DNA of 64,000 nucleotides from positions 228,396-292,395 of the forward strand of contig JAFIEI010000001.1 of the NCBI GenBank assembly GCA_020832565.1. Direction: 5' to 3'. This document shows, in pieces, positions 26,949 through 35,500 of the stretch. Position 1 is the first letter of the stretch. The number at the start of each line of letters is the position of its first letter. Both the position numbers and the translations under genes were made by a program. Under the pieces are notes generated by a model. It was not told where the DNA came from. It was given only the letters and a program-made list of their open reading frames with translations, and ran no database searches. Source of the stretch: Salinarimonas sp. (GTDB lineage: Bacteria > Pseudomonadota > Alphaproteobacteria > Rhizobiales > Beijerinckiaceae).

Positions 26949-27272
26949 TCACGCGGCGGGGCCGCGCGCGGCTTTCTCGGCGAGGCCGGATTGCGCAGTG
27001 CGCCGCTCCAGCTCCGCCATGACCGCGTCGAGCGGCACGTCCCGCGCGCGCAACAACGCCATCAGATGATAGAGCACGTCGGCGCTTTCGGCGATCAGTG
27101 CATCGGAATCGTTCTCCACCGCTGCGATCACGGCCTCGACGGCTTCCTCGCCGAACTTCTTGGCAGCGCGGGCGGGATCGGCGGCGAGCCGGGCAGTGTA
27201 GGATTCCTCGGGCGACGCCTCTGCGCGTGCGGCCACGATCGCAGCCAGATCGTCCAGAGTGAAACGGGACAC
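26949..27272 (-). CDS. hisE: Phosphoribosyl-ATP pyrophosphatase
   Basis: A 107-residue all-alpha NTP pyrophosphatase that makes phosphoribosyl-AMP in histidine synthesis. Motifs are [20 protein letters not shown] (metal-binding glutamates), and [16 protein letters not shown]. It starts with GTG at 27272, directly preceded by GAGGAGGT. It is ten bases after hisF and its stop precedes the coaA start by 14 bases, so the three genes likely form one transcript. Confidence 0.94.
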   Translation of the reverse strand: MSRFTLDDLAAIVAARAEASPEESYTARLAADPARAAKKFGEEAVEAVIAAVENDSDALIAESADVLYHLMALLRARDVPLDAVMAELERRTAQSGLAEKAARGPAA

Positions 27273-27282
27273 GGTCACCTCC

Positions 27283-28059
27283 TCAGGCGTCGAGCCGCAC
27301 GGGCAGCCCGGCATCGGCCATGGCGCGTTTGGCCTCGCCGATGGTGTATTCGCCGAAATGGAAGATCGAGGCCGCGAGGACCGCATTCGCGCCACCGTCG
27401 CGCACGCCTTCGACGAGATGATCCAGCGTGCCGACTCCGCCCGATGCGACGACGGGCACCGAGACGCTATCGCAGATGGTGCGCATCAGTTCGAGATCGT
27501 AGCCCGACTTGGTGCCGTCGCGGTCCATCGAGGTGACGAGCAGCTCACCGGCGCCCAGATCGGCGACCTCGCGGGCATAGGCGATCGCGTCGATGCCGGT
27601 CGGATTGCGCCCGCCATGGGTGAATATCTCCCAGCGCGGCGGCTCGCCCGGTGCCGAGACGCGCTTGGCGTCGATGGCGACGACGATGCATTGCACGCCG
27701 AACTTTTCCGCCGCGCGGCGCACGAAATCGCGATCCTTCACCGCCGCCGTCATGATCGAGACCTTGTCGGCCCCGGCGAGGAGGAGGGCACGGATATCCT
27801 CCACCGTGCGCACCCCGCCGCCCACCGTGAGCGGCATGAAACAGGCCGCAGCCGTGCGGCTGACCACGTCGAGCAGGATGCCGCGATCCTCGTGGCTCGC
27901 CGTGATGTCGAGGAAGCACAGTTCATCCGCCCCGGCGGCATCATAGGCGAGCGCGCATTCCACCGGATCACCGGCATCGCGCAGGTCGACGAATTGCACG
28001 CCCTTCACCACGCGACCGTCCTTGACGTCGAGGCAGGGGATGAGGCGGGTCTTCAGCAT
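27283..28059 (-). CDS. hisF: Imidazole glycerol phosphate synthase, cyclase subunit
   Basis: A 258-residue TIM barrel that, with HisH, makes imidazole glycerol phosphate and AICAR in histidine synthesis. Catalytic Asp11 lies in [14 protein letters not shown], and the second acid in [10 protein letters not shown]. The phosphate-binding loops include [15 protein letters not shown]. The start is ATG at 28059. It appears to begin the transcript here; hisH and hisA are not directly upstream, although they often are in related genomes. Confidence 0.96.
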   Translation of the reverse strand: MLKTRLIPCLDVKDGRVVKGVQFVDLRDAGDPVECALAYDAAGADELCFLDITASHEDRGILLDVVSRTAAACFMPLTVGGGVRTVEDIRALLLAGADKVSIMTAAVKDRDFVRRAAEKFGVQCIVVAIDAKRVSAPGEPPRWEIFTHGGRNPTGIDAIAYAREVADLGAGELLVTSMDRDGTKSGYDLELMRTICDSVSVPVVASGGVGTLDHLVEGVRDGGANAVLAASIFHFGEYTIGEAKRAMADAGLPVRLDA

Positions 28060-28185
28060 GGCCGCAAGGATCCTTTTCGCAATGCGGTATTCCGGCATCA
28101 TCCTTGCGCAACTTCGCCCGGGCGCGTCAAGGATCAAATCGCCAGACCGGATTGGGATCGCGGCCCGGCACGACAAGACGTCTGG

Positions 28186-28218
28186 AAAAGCGCCGGACGC
28201 CTCTGCGACGCCCGGCGC
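28186..28218 (-). terminator. Intrinsic terminator after the polyamine-type binding protein gene
   Basis: On the minus strand GCGCCGG (28218-28212) pairs with CCGGCGC (28196-28190) across a 15-base loop and is followed by TTTT. It lies 26 bases beyond the stop of the binding-protein gene at 28244. The loop is larger than usual, so confidence is moderate. Confidence 0.55.
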
Positions 28219-28243
28219 ATGATGCCGAGAGGTAATGCGGGTT

Positions 28244-29359
28244 TCAGCGCCCGGTCTGGATTCGCGTCCAGCTGCGCGTGATCAGACGTTGCGTGCGCTC
28301 GTCATAGGCGGTGGTGATGAGCAGGCGGTCCATGGTCTCGTCATCCGGGTAGATGCCGGGATCGTTGAGGATAGCGTCATCGATCATCGGCTTGGCCGGC
28401 AGCACGCCCGAGGCATAGGCGACGTAATTGACATTGTCTGCGGCGACATCGGCGCGCAGCATGTAGTCGATGAAGGCGTGGGCGTTTTCCGGATTGGGCG
28501 CATCAGCGGGAATGGCGAAGGAATCGAACCACATCACGGCGCCTTCACGGGGCACGAAATAGGCGATGTCGATTCCGGATCCCGCTTCCTCGGCCCGGTC
28601 GCGCGCCTGCAGAATGTCGCCGGAATAGCCGACGGCCACGCAGATATCGCCGTTGGCGATGGCGTTGATATATTCGGAGGCGTGGAAGCGGCGCACATGC
28701 GTGCTCATCTGCGAGAGCAGCTCGGCGGCCTGCTCGATCTCACCCGGGTCGCGGGAATCGTGCGGCAGGCCGAGATAGTTCAGCGCAGAAGGGAACATGT
28801 CGTCGGCTGCATCGACGATATAGATGCCGCAATCGGAGAGCTGCGCGGCGATATCGGGATCGAAGACCAGCGACCAGGTATCGAGCGGCGCATCCTCGCC
28901 GAGGCGCTCGCGCACCATGTCGACATTCACGCCGATCCCGGTGGTGCCCCACATGTAGATCACCGAATGCGCATTGCCGGGATCATAGATCGCCGTGCGT
29001 TCGGCAATCTCGGGCCAGACATTGTCGAGATTGGGCAACTGCTCCTTGTCGAGCTCGGCCAGTACGCCGGCCTGGATCAGGCGCTCGATATAGGGGCCCG
29101 TCGGCACCACGATGTCATAGCCGGAACGCCCCGCGAGCAGGCGGGTCTCGACGATCTCGTTGGTATCGTAGGTGTCGTAGACGACGCGAATACCGGTTTC
29201 CTCGGTAAAGGCTTCGAGCGTCGCGGGGTCGATGTAATCGGACCAGTTATAGACGTTCACGACATCGCTCTGGGCATTCGCCGAATGGCTCGCGGCGATG
29301 GCGAGGGGCATGGCGAGTACCGCACAGGCAGCGGTGGATGTGAGAATGGAGCGAAGCAT
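28244..29359 (-). CDS. Polyamine-type ABC transporter substrate-binding protein
   Basis: A 371-residue periplasmic protein resembling PotF/PotD. The signal peptide starts [20 protein letters not shown] and ends near ANAQ. The mature N-terminus [24 protein letters not shown] is highly characteristic of putrescine/spermidine-binding proteins. Other matches are [15 protein letters not shown] and [12 protein letters not shown]. No permease or ATPase gene is adjacent, so it either works with a transporter encoded elsewhere or is an orphan receptor. Confidence 0.9.
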   Translation of the reverse strand: MLRSILTSTAACAVLAMPLAIAASHSANAQSDVVNVYNWSDYIDPATLEAFTEETGIRVVYDTYDTNEIVETRLLAGRSGYDIVVPTGPYIERLIQAGVLAELDKEQLPNLDNVWPEIAERTAIYDPGNAHSVIYMWGTTGIGVNVDMVRERLGEDAPLDTWSLVFDPDIAAQLSDCGIYIVDAADDMFPSALNYLGLPHDSRDPGEIEQAAELLSQMSTHVRRFHASEYINAIANGDICVAVGYSGDILQARDRAEEAGSGIDIAYFVPREGAVMWFDSFAIPADAPNPENAHAFIDYMLRADVAADNVNYVAYASGVLPAKPMIDDAILNDPGIYPDDETMDRLLITTAYDERTQRLITRSWTRIQTGR

Positions 29360-29490
29360 CGCGGGGCAACTCCGGTGCTCGTATGGGGGGCGGGGTGAAT
29401 CTGCCATCCAACGTCAGGCGGGCGCAGCGTAGAAACTCACGCCCGCGCCCGCAAGCACCATGTTAACCCGATCCGGTTGCCGTCCGAGGA

Positions 29491-29856
29491 TCAGCGGCAG
29501 ACGCGGCTTTCCTGCGTCACCCAGTAGCGCCCGTTCCAGTAGCGTTCGGTACGAATGGTGCAGTTGCTGGCGCCACGGCGGCTGTCGTGCCAGCGGCGGT
29601 CATGGCGACGATGATCGCGCCAGTTCGAACGATGGTCATAGCGCGGCGGCGGTGCCGCGCGGCGCTGTGGCGCGACCGGACGATGCGTATGGGGGGTGAC
29701 CGGATAGGCCTTGTACGAGTCGTGATGGCGCACCATCGGGGGATGACCGGTACCGAAGGTGATCGAGAAATCAAGCGCTCGCGCGCTGCTGGGTGCCATC
29801 GTGAGCGCCGAGAAAGCGATGGCGAGGGCGGCGAAGCCGAGCATGATCTTGCGCAT
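29491..29856 (-). CDS. Small exported basic protein, unknown
   Basis: A 121-residue protein with a clear signal peptide (MRKIMLGFAALAIAFSALTM... ending near ARA). The mature part is rich in His, Arg, Pro and Tyr. It has a run of R/H/D residues (about 75-95) and a C-terminal block with two cysteines (NCTIRTERYWNGRYWVTQ then VCR). Such small His/Arg-rich secreted proteins are common in this order but have no assigned role. A metal-binding role is possible from composition only. Confidence 0.75.
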   Translation of the reverse strand: MRKIMLGFAALAIAFSALTMAPSSARALDFSITFGTGHPPMVRHHDSYKAYPVTPHTHRPVAPQRRAAPPPRYDHRSNWRDHRRHDRRWHDSRRGASNCTIRTERYWNGRYWVTQESRVCR

Positions 29857-30090
29857 TGTCCTGTCTCTCCTGGAGTGGCACGCCGATATCCGTGCCGGAT
29901 CTGATGCTCCCTTTCTATGACGGCTCGACTGAACCGGTTCGGCATGGCCCGTTCATCGGGCATTCATTTTCGCGCTTCGATGCCCGACATCCCTGCTGCG
30001 GCGTGCAGGCGCTTGTCGAAATGGCCCTCGACCACTACTTCCGAAAGGGGCTCCGGGCCTTCGCGCCGGAAAACGCCATAGGAGCAGAAT

Positions 30091-30963
30091 TTGTCCAGCC
30101 TGACGGATCGTATCACCGCCATCCTTCCCAAGGCCCTCGTCGGCCGCAAACCGACCGTTCCCGTCGTGAGGCTGAATGGTGCGATCGGCATTTCCGTCGG
30201 CTTTCGCCCGGGATTGTCACTGGCGGGCGTGGCGCCACTGCTGGAGCGGGCATTCAGCTATCCGCACGCGAAGGCCGTCGCCATCGCGATCAACTCGCCG
30301 GGCGGCTCGCCCGTCCAGTCGCAGCTGATCCACAACCGCATCCGCGCGCTGGCCGACGAGAAGAAAATCCCCGTTCTTGCCTTTTGCGAGGATGCAGCGG
30401 CGTCCGGCGGCTATCTCATCGCCTGCGCCGCCGACGAGATCTTCGCTGATGCCTCGTCCATCGTCGGCTCGATCGGGGTGGTATCCTCGGGTTTCGGCTT
30501 CCACGAGTTGATTGCCCGCTACGGCATCGAGCGCCGGCTCTATACGACGGGGGAGGCCAAGGCGATCCTCGATCCGTTCCAGCCGGAAAAGGCGGAGGAT
30601 GTGGAGCGGTTGCGCAAGCTGCAGGAGCGGGTCTTCGACGCGTTCAAGCAATTGGTGCGCGATCGCCGCAGCGGGAAACTCCCGCAGGATCAGGACCACG
30701 AGCTATTCTCCGGCGCCTTCTGGGCCGGGGAGGATGCGAAGGCGTTGGGCCTGATCGATGAAATCGGCGACATGCGCGCCGTCCTGCGCAGCCGTTTCGG
30801 TGAGAAGGTACGCCTGCGCCCGATCCAGGCACAGCGTCCGGGGCTGCTCTCGCAATTCATGCGCCCACCGCCCGGCGCGGGAGAACTGCGCAGCCTGATC
30901 GACCCGCGCGAGGCGCTTGCGACTCTGGAAGAGCGCGCCCTGTGGTCGCGGCTGGGGCTGTAG
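30091..30963 (+). CDS. S49 family serine peptidase (SppA/SohB-like)
   Basis: A 290-residue short S49 protease. The catalytic Ser105 is in AAASGGYL and the likely general base Lys157 in TTGEAKAILDPF. Structural segments are AIAINSPGGSPVQS and IVGSIGVVSSGFG. There is no evident signal peptide, although the N-terminal region may associate with the membrane. It starts with TTG at 30091, with AGGAG six to ten bases upstream. Family members degrade signal peptides or membrane proteins. The gene end abuts a truncated parE on the other strand with only six bases between. Confidence 0.88.
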   Translation: MSSLTDRITAILPKALVGRKPTVPVVRLNGAIGISVGFRPGLSLAGVAPLLERAFSYPHAKAVAIAINSPGGSPVQSQLIHNRIRALADEKKIPVLAFCEDAAASGGYLIACAADEIFADASSIVGSIGVVSSGFGFHELIARYGIERRLYTTGEAKAILDPFQPEKAEDVERLRKLQERVFDAFKQLVRDRRSGKLPQDQDHELFSGAFWAGEDAKALGLIDEIGDMRAVLRSRFGEKVRLRPIQAQRPGLLSQFMRPPPGAGELRSLIDPREALATLEERALWSRLGL

Positions 30964-30969
30964 GGAGGT

Positions 30970-31032
30970 TCAGCCGAGATAGATTGCGATCAGATCGTCT
31001 TCGGCCTCATGCGTGAACTCAATTTTCGTCAC
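30970..31032 (-). pseudogene. Remnant of a ParE-family toxin gene
   Basis: The GTG at 31032 lies inside the end of parD in the usual overlapping position. It opens a frame MTKIEFTHEAEDDLIAIYLG then TGA. The sequence IEFTHEAEDDLIAIY matches the first strand and helix of ParE/RelE toxins, which are normally about 95-100 residues. Here only 20 codons remain before a stop, and the sequence beyond is the S49 peptidase gene on the other strand. The catalytic C-terminal part is absent, so no active toxin can be made. Confidence 0.75.
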
Positions 31033-31285
31033 GCAGCAAGCCCTTCAGCCGGGCTTCACGGCGCGCCGCCTCGAGGATATCAGGCATTGCGCGTTCGCTG
31101 ACGCCGCTCGCCTCCGCCTGGGCGAGCATGTCCCGCAGCGCATTGATGGCGCCTTCGCGCTGTTCCTGGTCGCGCCGTACAAGGTCGCGAAAATACTCGC
31201 TTACGTTCCCGTAGCGACCTTCGCTGACCTGGGCTTCCACCCATTCGTTCATCTGGTCCGGCATCGAAATCGTCAATCTGGACAT
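31019..31285 (-). CDS. ParD-family antitoxin
   Basis: An 88-residue type II antitoxin. The N-terminal ribbon-helix-helix DNA-binding domain begins MSRLTISMPDQMNEWVEAQV and includes GRYGNVSEYFRDLVRRDQEQ, typical of ParD/CopG. The C-terminal helical part normally wraps the toxin. It has a good ribosome site and two direct repeats upstream that could be its own operator. Since the toxin frame is truncated, it may act as a solitary repressor or as a neutralizer of ParE proteins encoded elsewhere. Confidence 0.88.
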   Translation of the reverse strand: MSRLTISMPDQMNEWVEAQVSEGRYGNVSEYFRDLVRRDQEQREGAINALRDMLAQAEASGVSERAMPDILEAARREARLKGLLRDEN

Positions 31286-31305
31286 GATCCATCCTCTCTA
31301 TCATG

Positions 31306-31322
31306 GATCATATCTGATCATA
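31306..31322. promoter_or_regulatory. Direct repeat upstream of parD, probable autoregulatory operator
   Basis: GATCATA occurs at 31306-31312 and 31316-31322, ten bases apart and therefore on the same face of the helix. A ribbon-helix-helix repressor such as ParD typically binds such paired sites. The repeats lie 21-37 bases before the parD start. The link to ParD is inference. Confidence 0.45.
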
Positions 31323-31413
31323 CCGCGACGAGGCAACAATTGCCGTAAAAGCACCCACGCGGCCAGCTTCCATCATCGCAACCCGGGAAGCGGCCAGCGG
31401 CGCGCTCCAAGCG

Positions 31414-32514
31414 CTACTCCGCCGCTGCACGGCGCTCGGGATAAAGACCGAGCAGCCCCTCGCGGCTGGCTTCGCAGATGCCGCGCTCGGTGATGAGGCG
31501 CGTGACGAGGCGAGCGGGGGTGACGTCGAAGGCGGGGTTGCCGGCGGGCGAGCCGGGCGCGACGACGCGGATCGTCTCGATCGCCCCCGCATCGTTGAGG
31601 CCCGTCAGATGCGTCACCTCGCGCTCGGAACGCTCCTCGATCTCGATCGCGTTCACTCCGTCATCGATGGCCCAGTCGATGGTCGAGGCGGGGAGGGTGA
31701 CGTAGAAGGGGATGCCGTTGTCGCGCGCGGCGAGCGCCTTGAGATAGGTGCCGATCTTGTTGGCGACATCGCCCGTGGCGGTGGTGCGGTCGGTGCCGGT
31801 GATGCACATATCGACCTTCGCATGCTGCATCAGATGGCCGCCGGCATTGTCGACGATCACCGTATGCGGCACGCCATGGCCGCCGAGCTCATAGGCGGTC
31901 AGCGCTGCGCCCTGGTTGCGCGGGCGGGTCTCGTCGACCCAGACATGGACCGGGATTCCGGCATCATGCGCCTGGTAGATCGGCGAGAGGGCCGTGCCCC
32001 AGTCGACGCAGGCGAGCCAGCCGGCATTGCAATGGGTGAGGATGTTGACGGGACGCCCCGTCTCGCGGTGGCGTTCGGCGATCAGCGTCATGGCATGGGC
32101 GCCGATCTGCCGGCATTGCTCGACGTCTTCGTCGCACAGGGCAGCCGCCTCGGCGAAGGCACGATCGGCCCTCTCTGATGCCGGAACGGCGCTCAGGCAT
32201 GTCTCCATGCGCGCGAGCGCCCAATGCAGGTTGACGGCAGTGGGCCGCGTTGCCGTGAGGCGGCGGATCGCGCCGGCGAGGGAAGCATCGGAGGAATCGA
32301 CGCGCATCTGCATCGCCACACCGTAGGCTGCCGTTGCGCCGATCAGCGGCGCGCCGCGCACCACCATGGTGACGATTGCCTGTGCAGCCTGCTCCATATC
32401 GGCCAGGCGGAGCAATTCGAAGGCGAAGGGCAGCTTCGTCTGGTCGATGACCATGATGCCGTCGCCGTCATCTGCGGGAAAGATCGTGCGGTAATGAACG
32501 CCGTCAATCTTCAT
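31414..32514 (-). CDS. mtnA: Methylthioribose-1-phosphate isomerase
   Basis: A 366-residue enzyme of the eIF-2B-like isomerase family. It converts methylthioribose-1-phosphate to methylthioribulose-1-phosphate in methionine salvage. Conserved segments are VRGAPLIGATAAYG, LTHCNAGWLACVDWGTAL (catalytic Cys), VWVDETRPRNQGA, and ITGTDRTTATGDVANKIGTY (catalytic Asp). The start MKIDGVHY at 32514 matches the family. No other mtn gene is in the window. It lies 28 bases after tamB and may be read with it. Confidence 0.93.
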   Translation of the reverse strand: MKIDGVHYRTIFPADDGDGIMVIDQTKLPFAFELLRLADMEQAAQAIVTMVVRGAPLIGATAAYGVAMQMRVDSSDASLAGAIRRLTATRPTAVNLHWALARMETCLSAVPASERADRAFAEAAALCDEDVEQCRQIGAHAMTLIAERHRETGRPVNILTHCNAGWLACVDWGTALSPIYQAHDAGIPVHVWVDETRPRNQGAALTAYELGGHGVPHTVIVDNAGGHLMQHAKVDMCITGTDRTTATGDVANKIGTYLKALAARDNGIPFYVTLPASTIDWAIDDGVNAIEIEERSEREVTHLTGLNDAGAIETIRVVAPGSPAGNPAFDVTPARLVTRLITERGICEASREGLLGLYPERRAAAE

Positions 32515-32542
32515 GCCGGATCCCCGTAATGCGTGGCTGGGC

Positions 32543-35500
32543 TCAGTATTCGATCTCGAAGCCGATACCGACCGAGGTGCTGCCATCTGCGCCTATCTGG
32601 GATTGTAAACGCAAGCGGCGGGTCAAGTCGATATCCACCGATACCCCGGTATCCTCCGGGCGCGCGCCTGCGCTGATGCCGACGCGCACGTTATCAGCGA
32701 TATAGCGCGACACGCCGACGGCAGGGTTCTCCGCATCGGCGGTGATGTCGAGGCTGTCGACACCGAGCGCACGGCGCAACCGGTCGAAGGCGCCCGGACC
32801 GCCGCCGGTGAGCGTGGCGATACCCTGCGCAAGCTGCAGGGCCTGCGCGGCGGAGAGCCCGCCGGAGGCCTGATCGAACAGGATCCGCGAGAGGATTTCG
32901 TCCTGCGGCAATTCCGGCGACGAACGCAGGATGAATTCGGGATCATTGGCCGGGCCCGTCACCACGATGCTCACCGTCGCGTCGCTCACCTGCGTTTCTG
33001 CGACGAAATCGAGGAACGGCACAAGATCACCGGCGAATTCCAGCGATCCACGGGTGAGGTCGAGGCGCTGGCCGAGCAGGTCGAAACGTCCACGGCGCAA
33101 CTCGAATCCGCCGATCGCGACCGGATTCAGGCTGGTTCCGCTGAGGCGCAGCAGGCCACCGAGCTCGGCATCGATGCCGCGCCCGCGAATGAAGATCCGG
33201 TTGGGGCTGTCGATGGTCAGGTCGAGGCGCGCGTTGAAGCGTACGCCACGTGTACGCCCTTCCGCATCGCGCAGGGCGAGCCGCGCGAGCACCTCCTCCG
33301 GAGCACCCACATGGCGAGTTCCCGGAAGCGGCTGCAACGTTGCGGGCAGGCGGTCGGGGACGGTGATGTCGAGGGTAGTCAGGGTCACGCGGCCACCGAC
33401 GAGCGGCTCGGTCGCCAGCGGACCGGTCAGGGACAGGTCGAGATCGACGGTGGCGGTGGCGAGATCGTTTGAGACGAGGCGCGCATTGCTGCCCGTGATG
33501 CGCAGGTCGCCGGGGAAATTCGCTGCCGGATCGATGCGCACCTGTCCGGAAGCACCGAGGGTGCCGCCATTGGGCGTCGATGCGCTGAAGGATTCGATAC
33601 GCAAAACGTCGCCCTGGGCGACCAGCCGGGCGGCAATGCCGGATATGTCGAGGCCGAGATCTTCGTCGGTGAAGCGCCCGTTGCTGACGGTCGCTGTGCC
33701 GTCGATGCGCGGCGAGGCGCTCATGCCGCGAATCGTGGCATCAAGCTGAGCGGCCCCGGTGAGGCGCCGGCCCTGCGGCGCGAGGATGACATTGGCAGCG
33801 GCCAGATCGAGATTGCCCTGTGCGCGCAGGTCGAGTTCATCGGTCGGCTGCAGCGGCGCGCTGCCGGTAATGCGCAGGCTGGCTGCTGCGGCCTCGATGG
33901 TGGCATCGACACCCACGCGCTGATCGGCGATCGCCCCTGAGGCCGTCACGTTCACGCTGGGAATGCCGGCCTCGCGCAATTGCGGCAGGGCGACATCGGA
34001 CAGGGTGATGCGGTAATCCCCGCGCGGCGCATCCGGCGTGCCGCGCAGCTGCGCCGCACCGTTCGCCGTGCCCGTGAGGCCGAGGCCGGGGACGAAAATC
34101 TCCGAAATCGAAAGGGGCAGGGAGGTGACGTCGACGGAAAGGTCGAGCATCTCGCCGGCGGAGCCTGCGATGGTGATGCGTCCGCCATTGGCGGCGATCG
34201 CGACATCCTCGATCAGCGCTGTACCGTCGGCGATCACGATCCGCGCGGGGCGCGACAGCGAGAGGCTGCGCTGGCCGCGCGTGGCGGAAAGCGCATCCAT
34301 GGCGATGACGAAATCGGAGTCGCGCGGCGTGAGCCGCCCGCGTGCATCGAGATCGAAGCCCTGGGCGCGGGCCTCTGCGGTGAACCGCGTTTCTTCCGCG
34401 ACACCCTCGGCGGTCAGCGCCACGCGGGTAAATTCCTGCCCCGCGACCGTCAGGCGATCCGCGCGCGCAGTGCCGGAAAAGGCCGGTGCGCGCATCAGGT
34501 CGATGCCCTGCATATCCGCCTCGAAGGAGGAGAGGCCGATATCGCCGAAGCCGAGCTGCGCGCCGCGCGCGGTGATCCCCGCATTCTGCCCGCCATCGAC
34601 GATGGCGAGATCGATGGTGGCAGTGAGGCTGCCGCGAAGCTCCGTCAGCAGCAGCGCGCTCAGATCGTCGAGATCGCCGGCATCGAGGGCGATGCGGCCC
34701 TCGGCGCGGTTCTCGTCGTCGAGGCTCACCGCGCCGGCGAGGCGGGCCGACCCGATGGTGATTGCGAGATCCTCCAGCGCGTAACCGCCGGCCGAGCGCT
34801 CGCGCAGCCTGAGACCGCCTTGCGCGACGTTGCCGGAGACGAGGCCGTCGAGTTCGAGACGCAGATCCGGCAGGCCGGTGAGATCGGTCCCGTCGAGCGT
34901 GAGGGCGAGGCGCGGGATGTCGCGCTCGAGCGCGACCATGTCGGCGATGCGCAGATCGCCGGTCACATCCGGGCGTTCCAGCGAGCCGGTCAGGCGCAGA
35001 TCGCCGTCGAGACGGCCCGCGGTGATGCGCGGATCAAGCGGTGCCATATCGGGTACGGTCACATCGAGCCTGATATCGGCTGCGCTGTCATCGGCGCGCC
35101 CGTCGACCTGTGCGGTCAGGTTGGCTCCCTCCAGGCGCAATGCGTCGAAGGAGAGCCCGCCGGGAATCTGGGCGACGCGACCGCGCAGTTGCGTCGTCTC
35201 GCCGAGCAGCCCGTCGATCACATCCGTGCCGGTGGCGAAATCGCGCAGATCGCCGGTCAGAGCCACGACCACCTGCTCGATCACGGGGCTACCCGCCATT
35301 TGCGCCGTCAGATCCGCCGATCCGCGCAACGGCATGCCTGCAAGCCCGGAGAAGGGTGCGAGATCGGCGATCATGGCGCTGAGCGTCGCATCGAGCTGGT
35401 CGGCGCCGACGCGCCCGGCGAAGTTGCCGGCGAAAGTCGGCGTCATCAGACGTGCCTGCGCGATATCCGCAATGCCGTCCGTGCCGACGACACCCTGCGC

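Noticed and set aside
29931..29940. GAACCGGTTC palindrome upstream of the S49 peptidase
   Set aside because: A ten-base palindrome is expected by chance in GC-rich DNA; no supporting repeat or spacing was seen.
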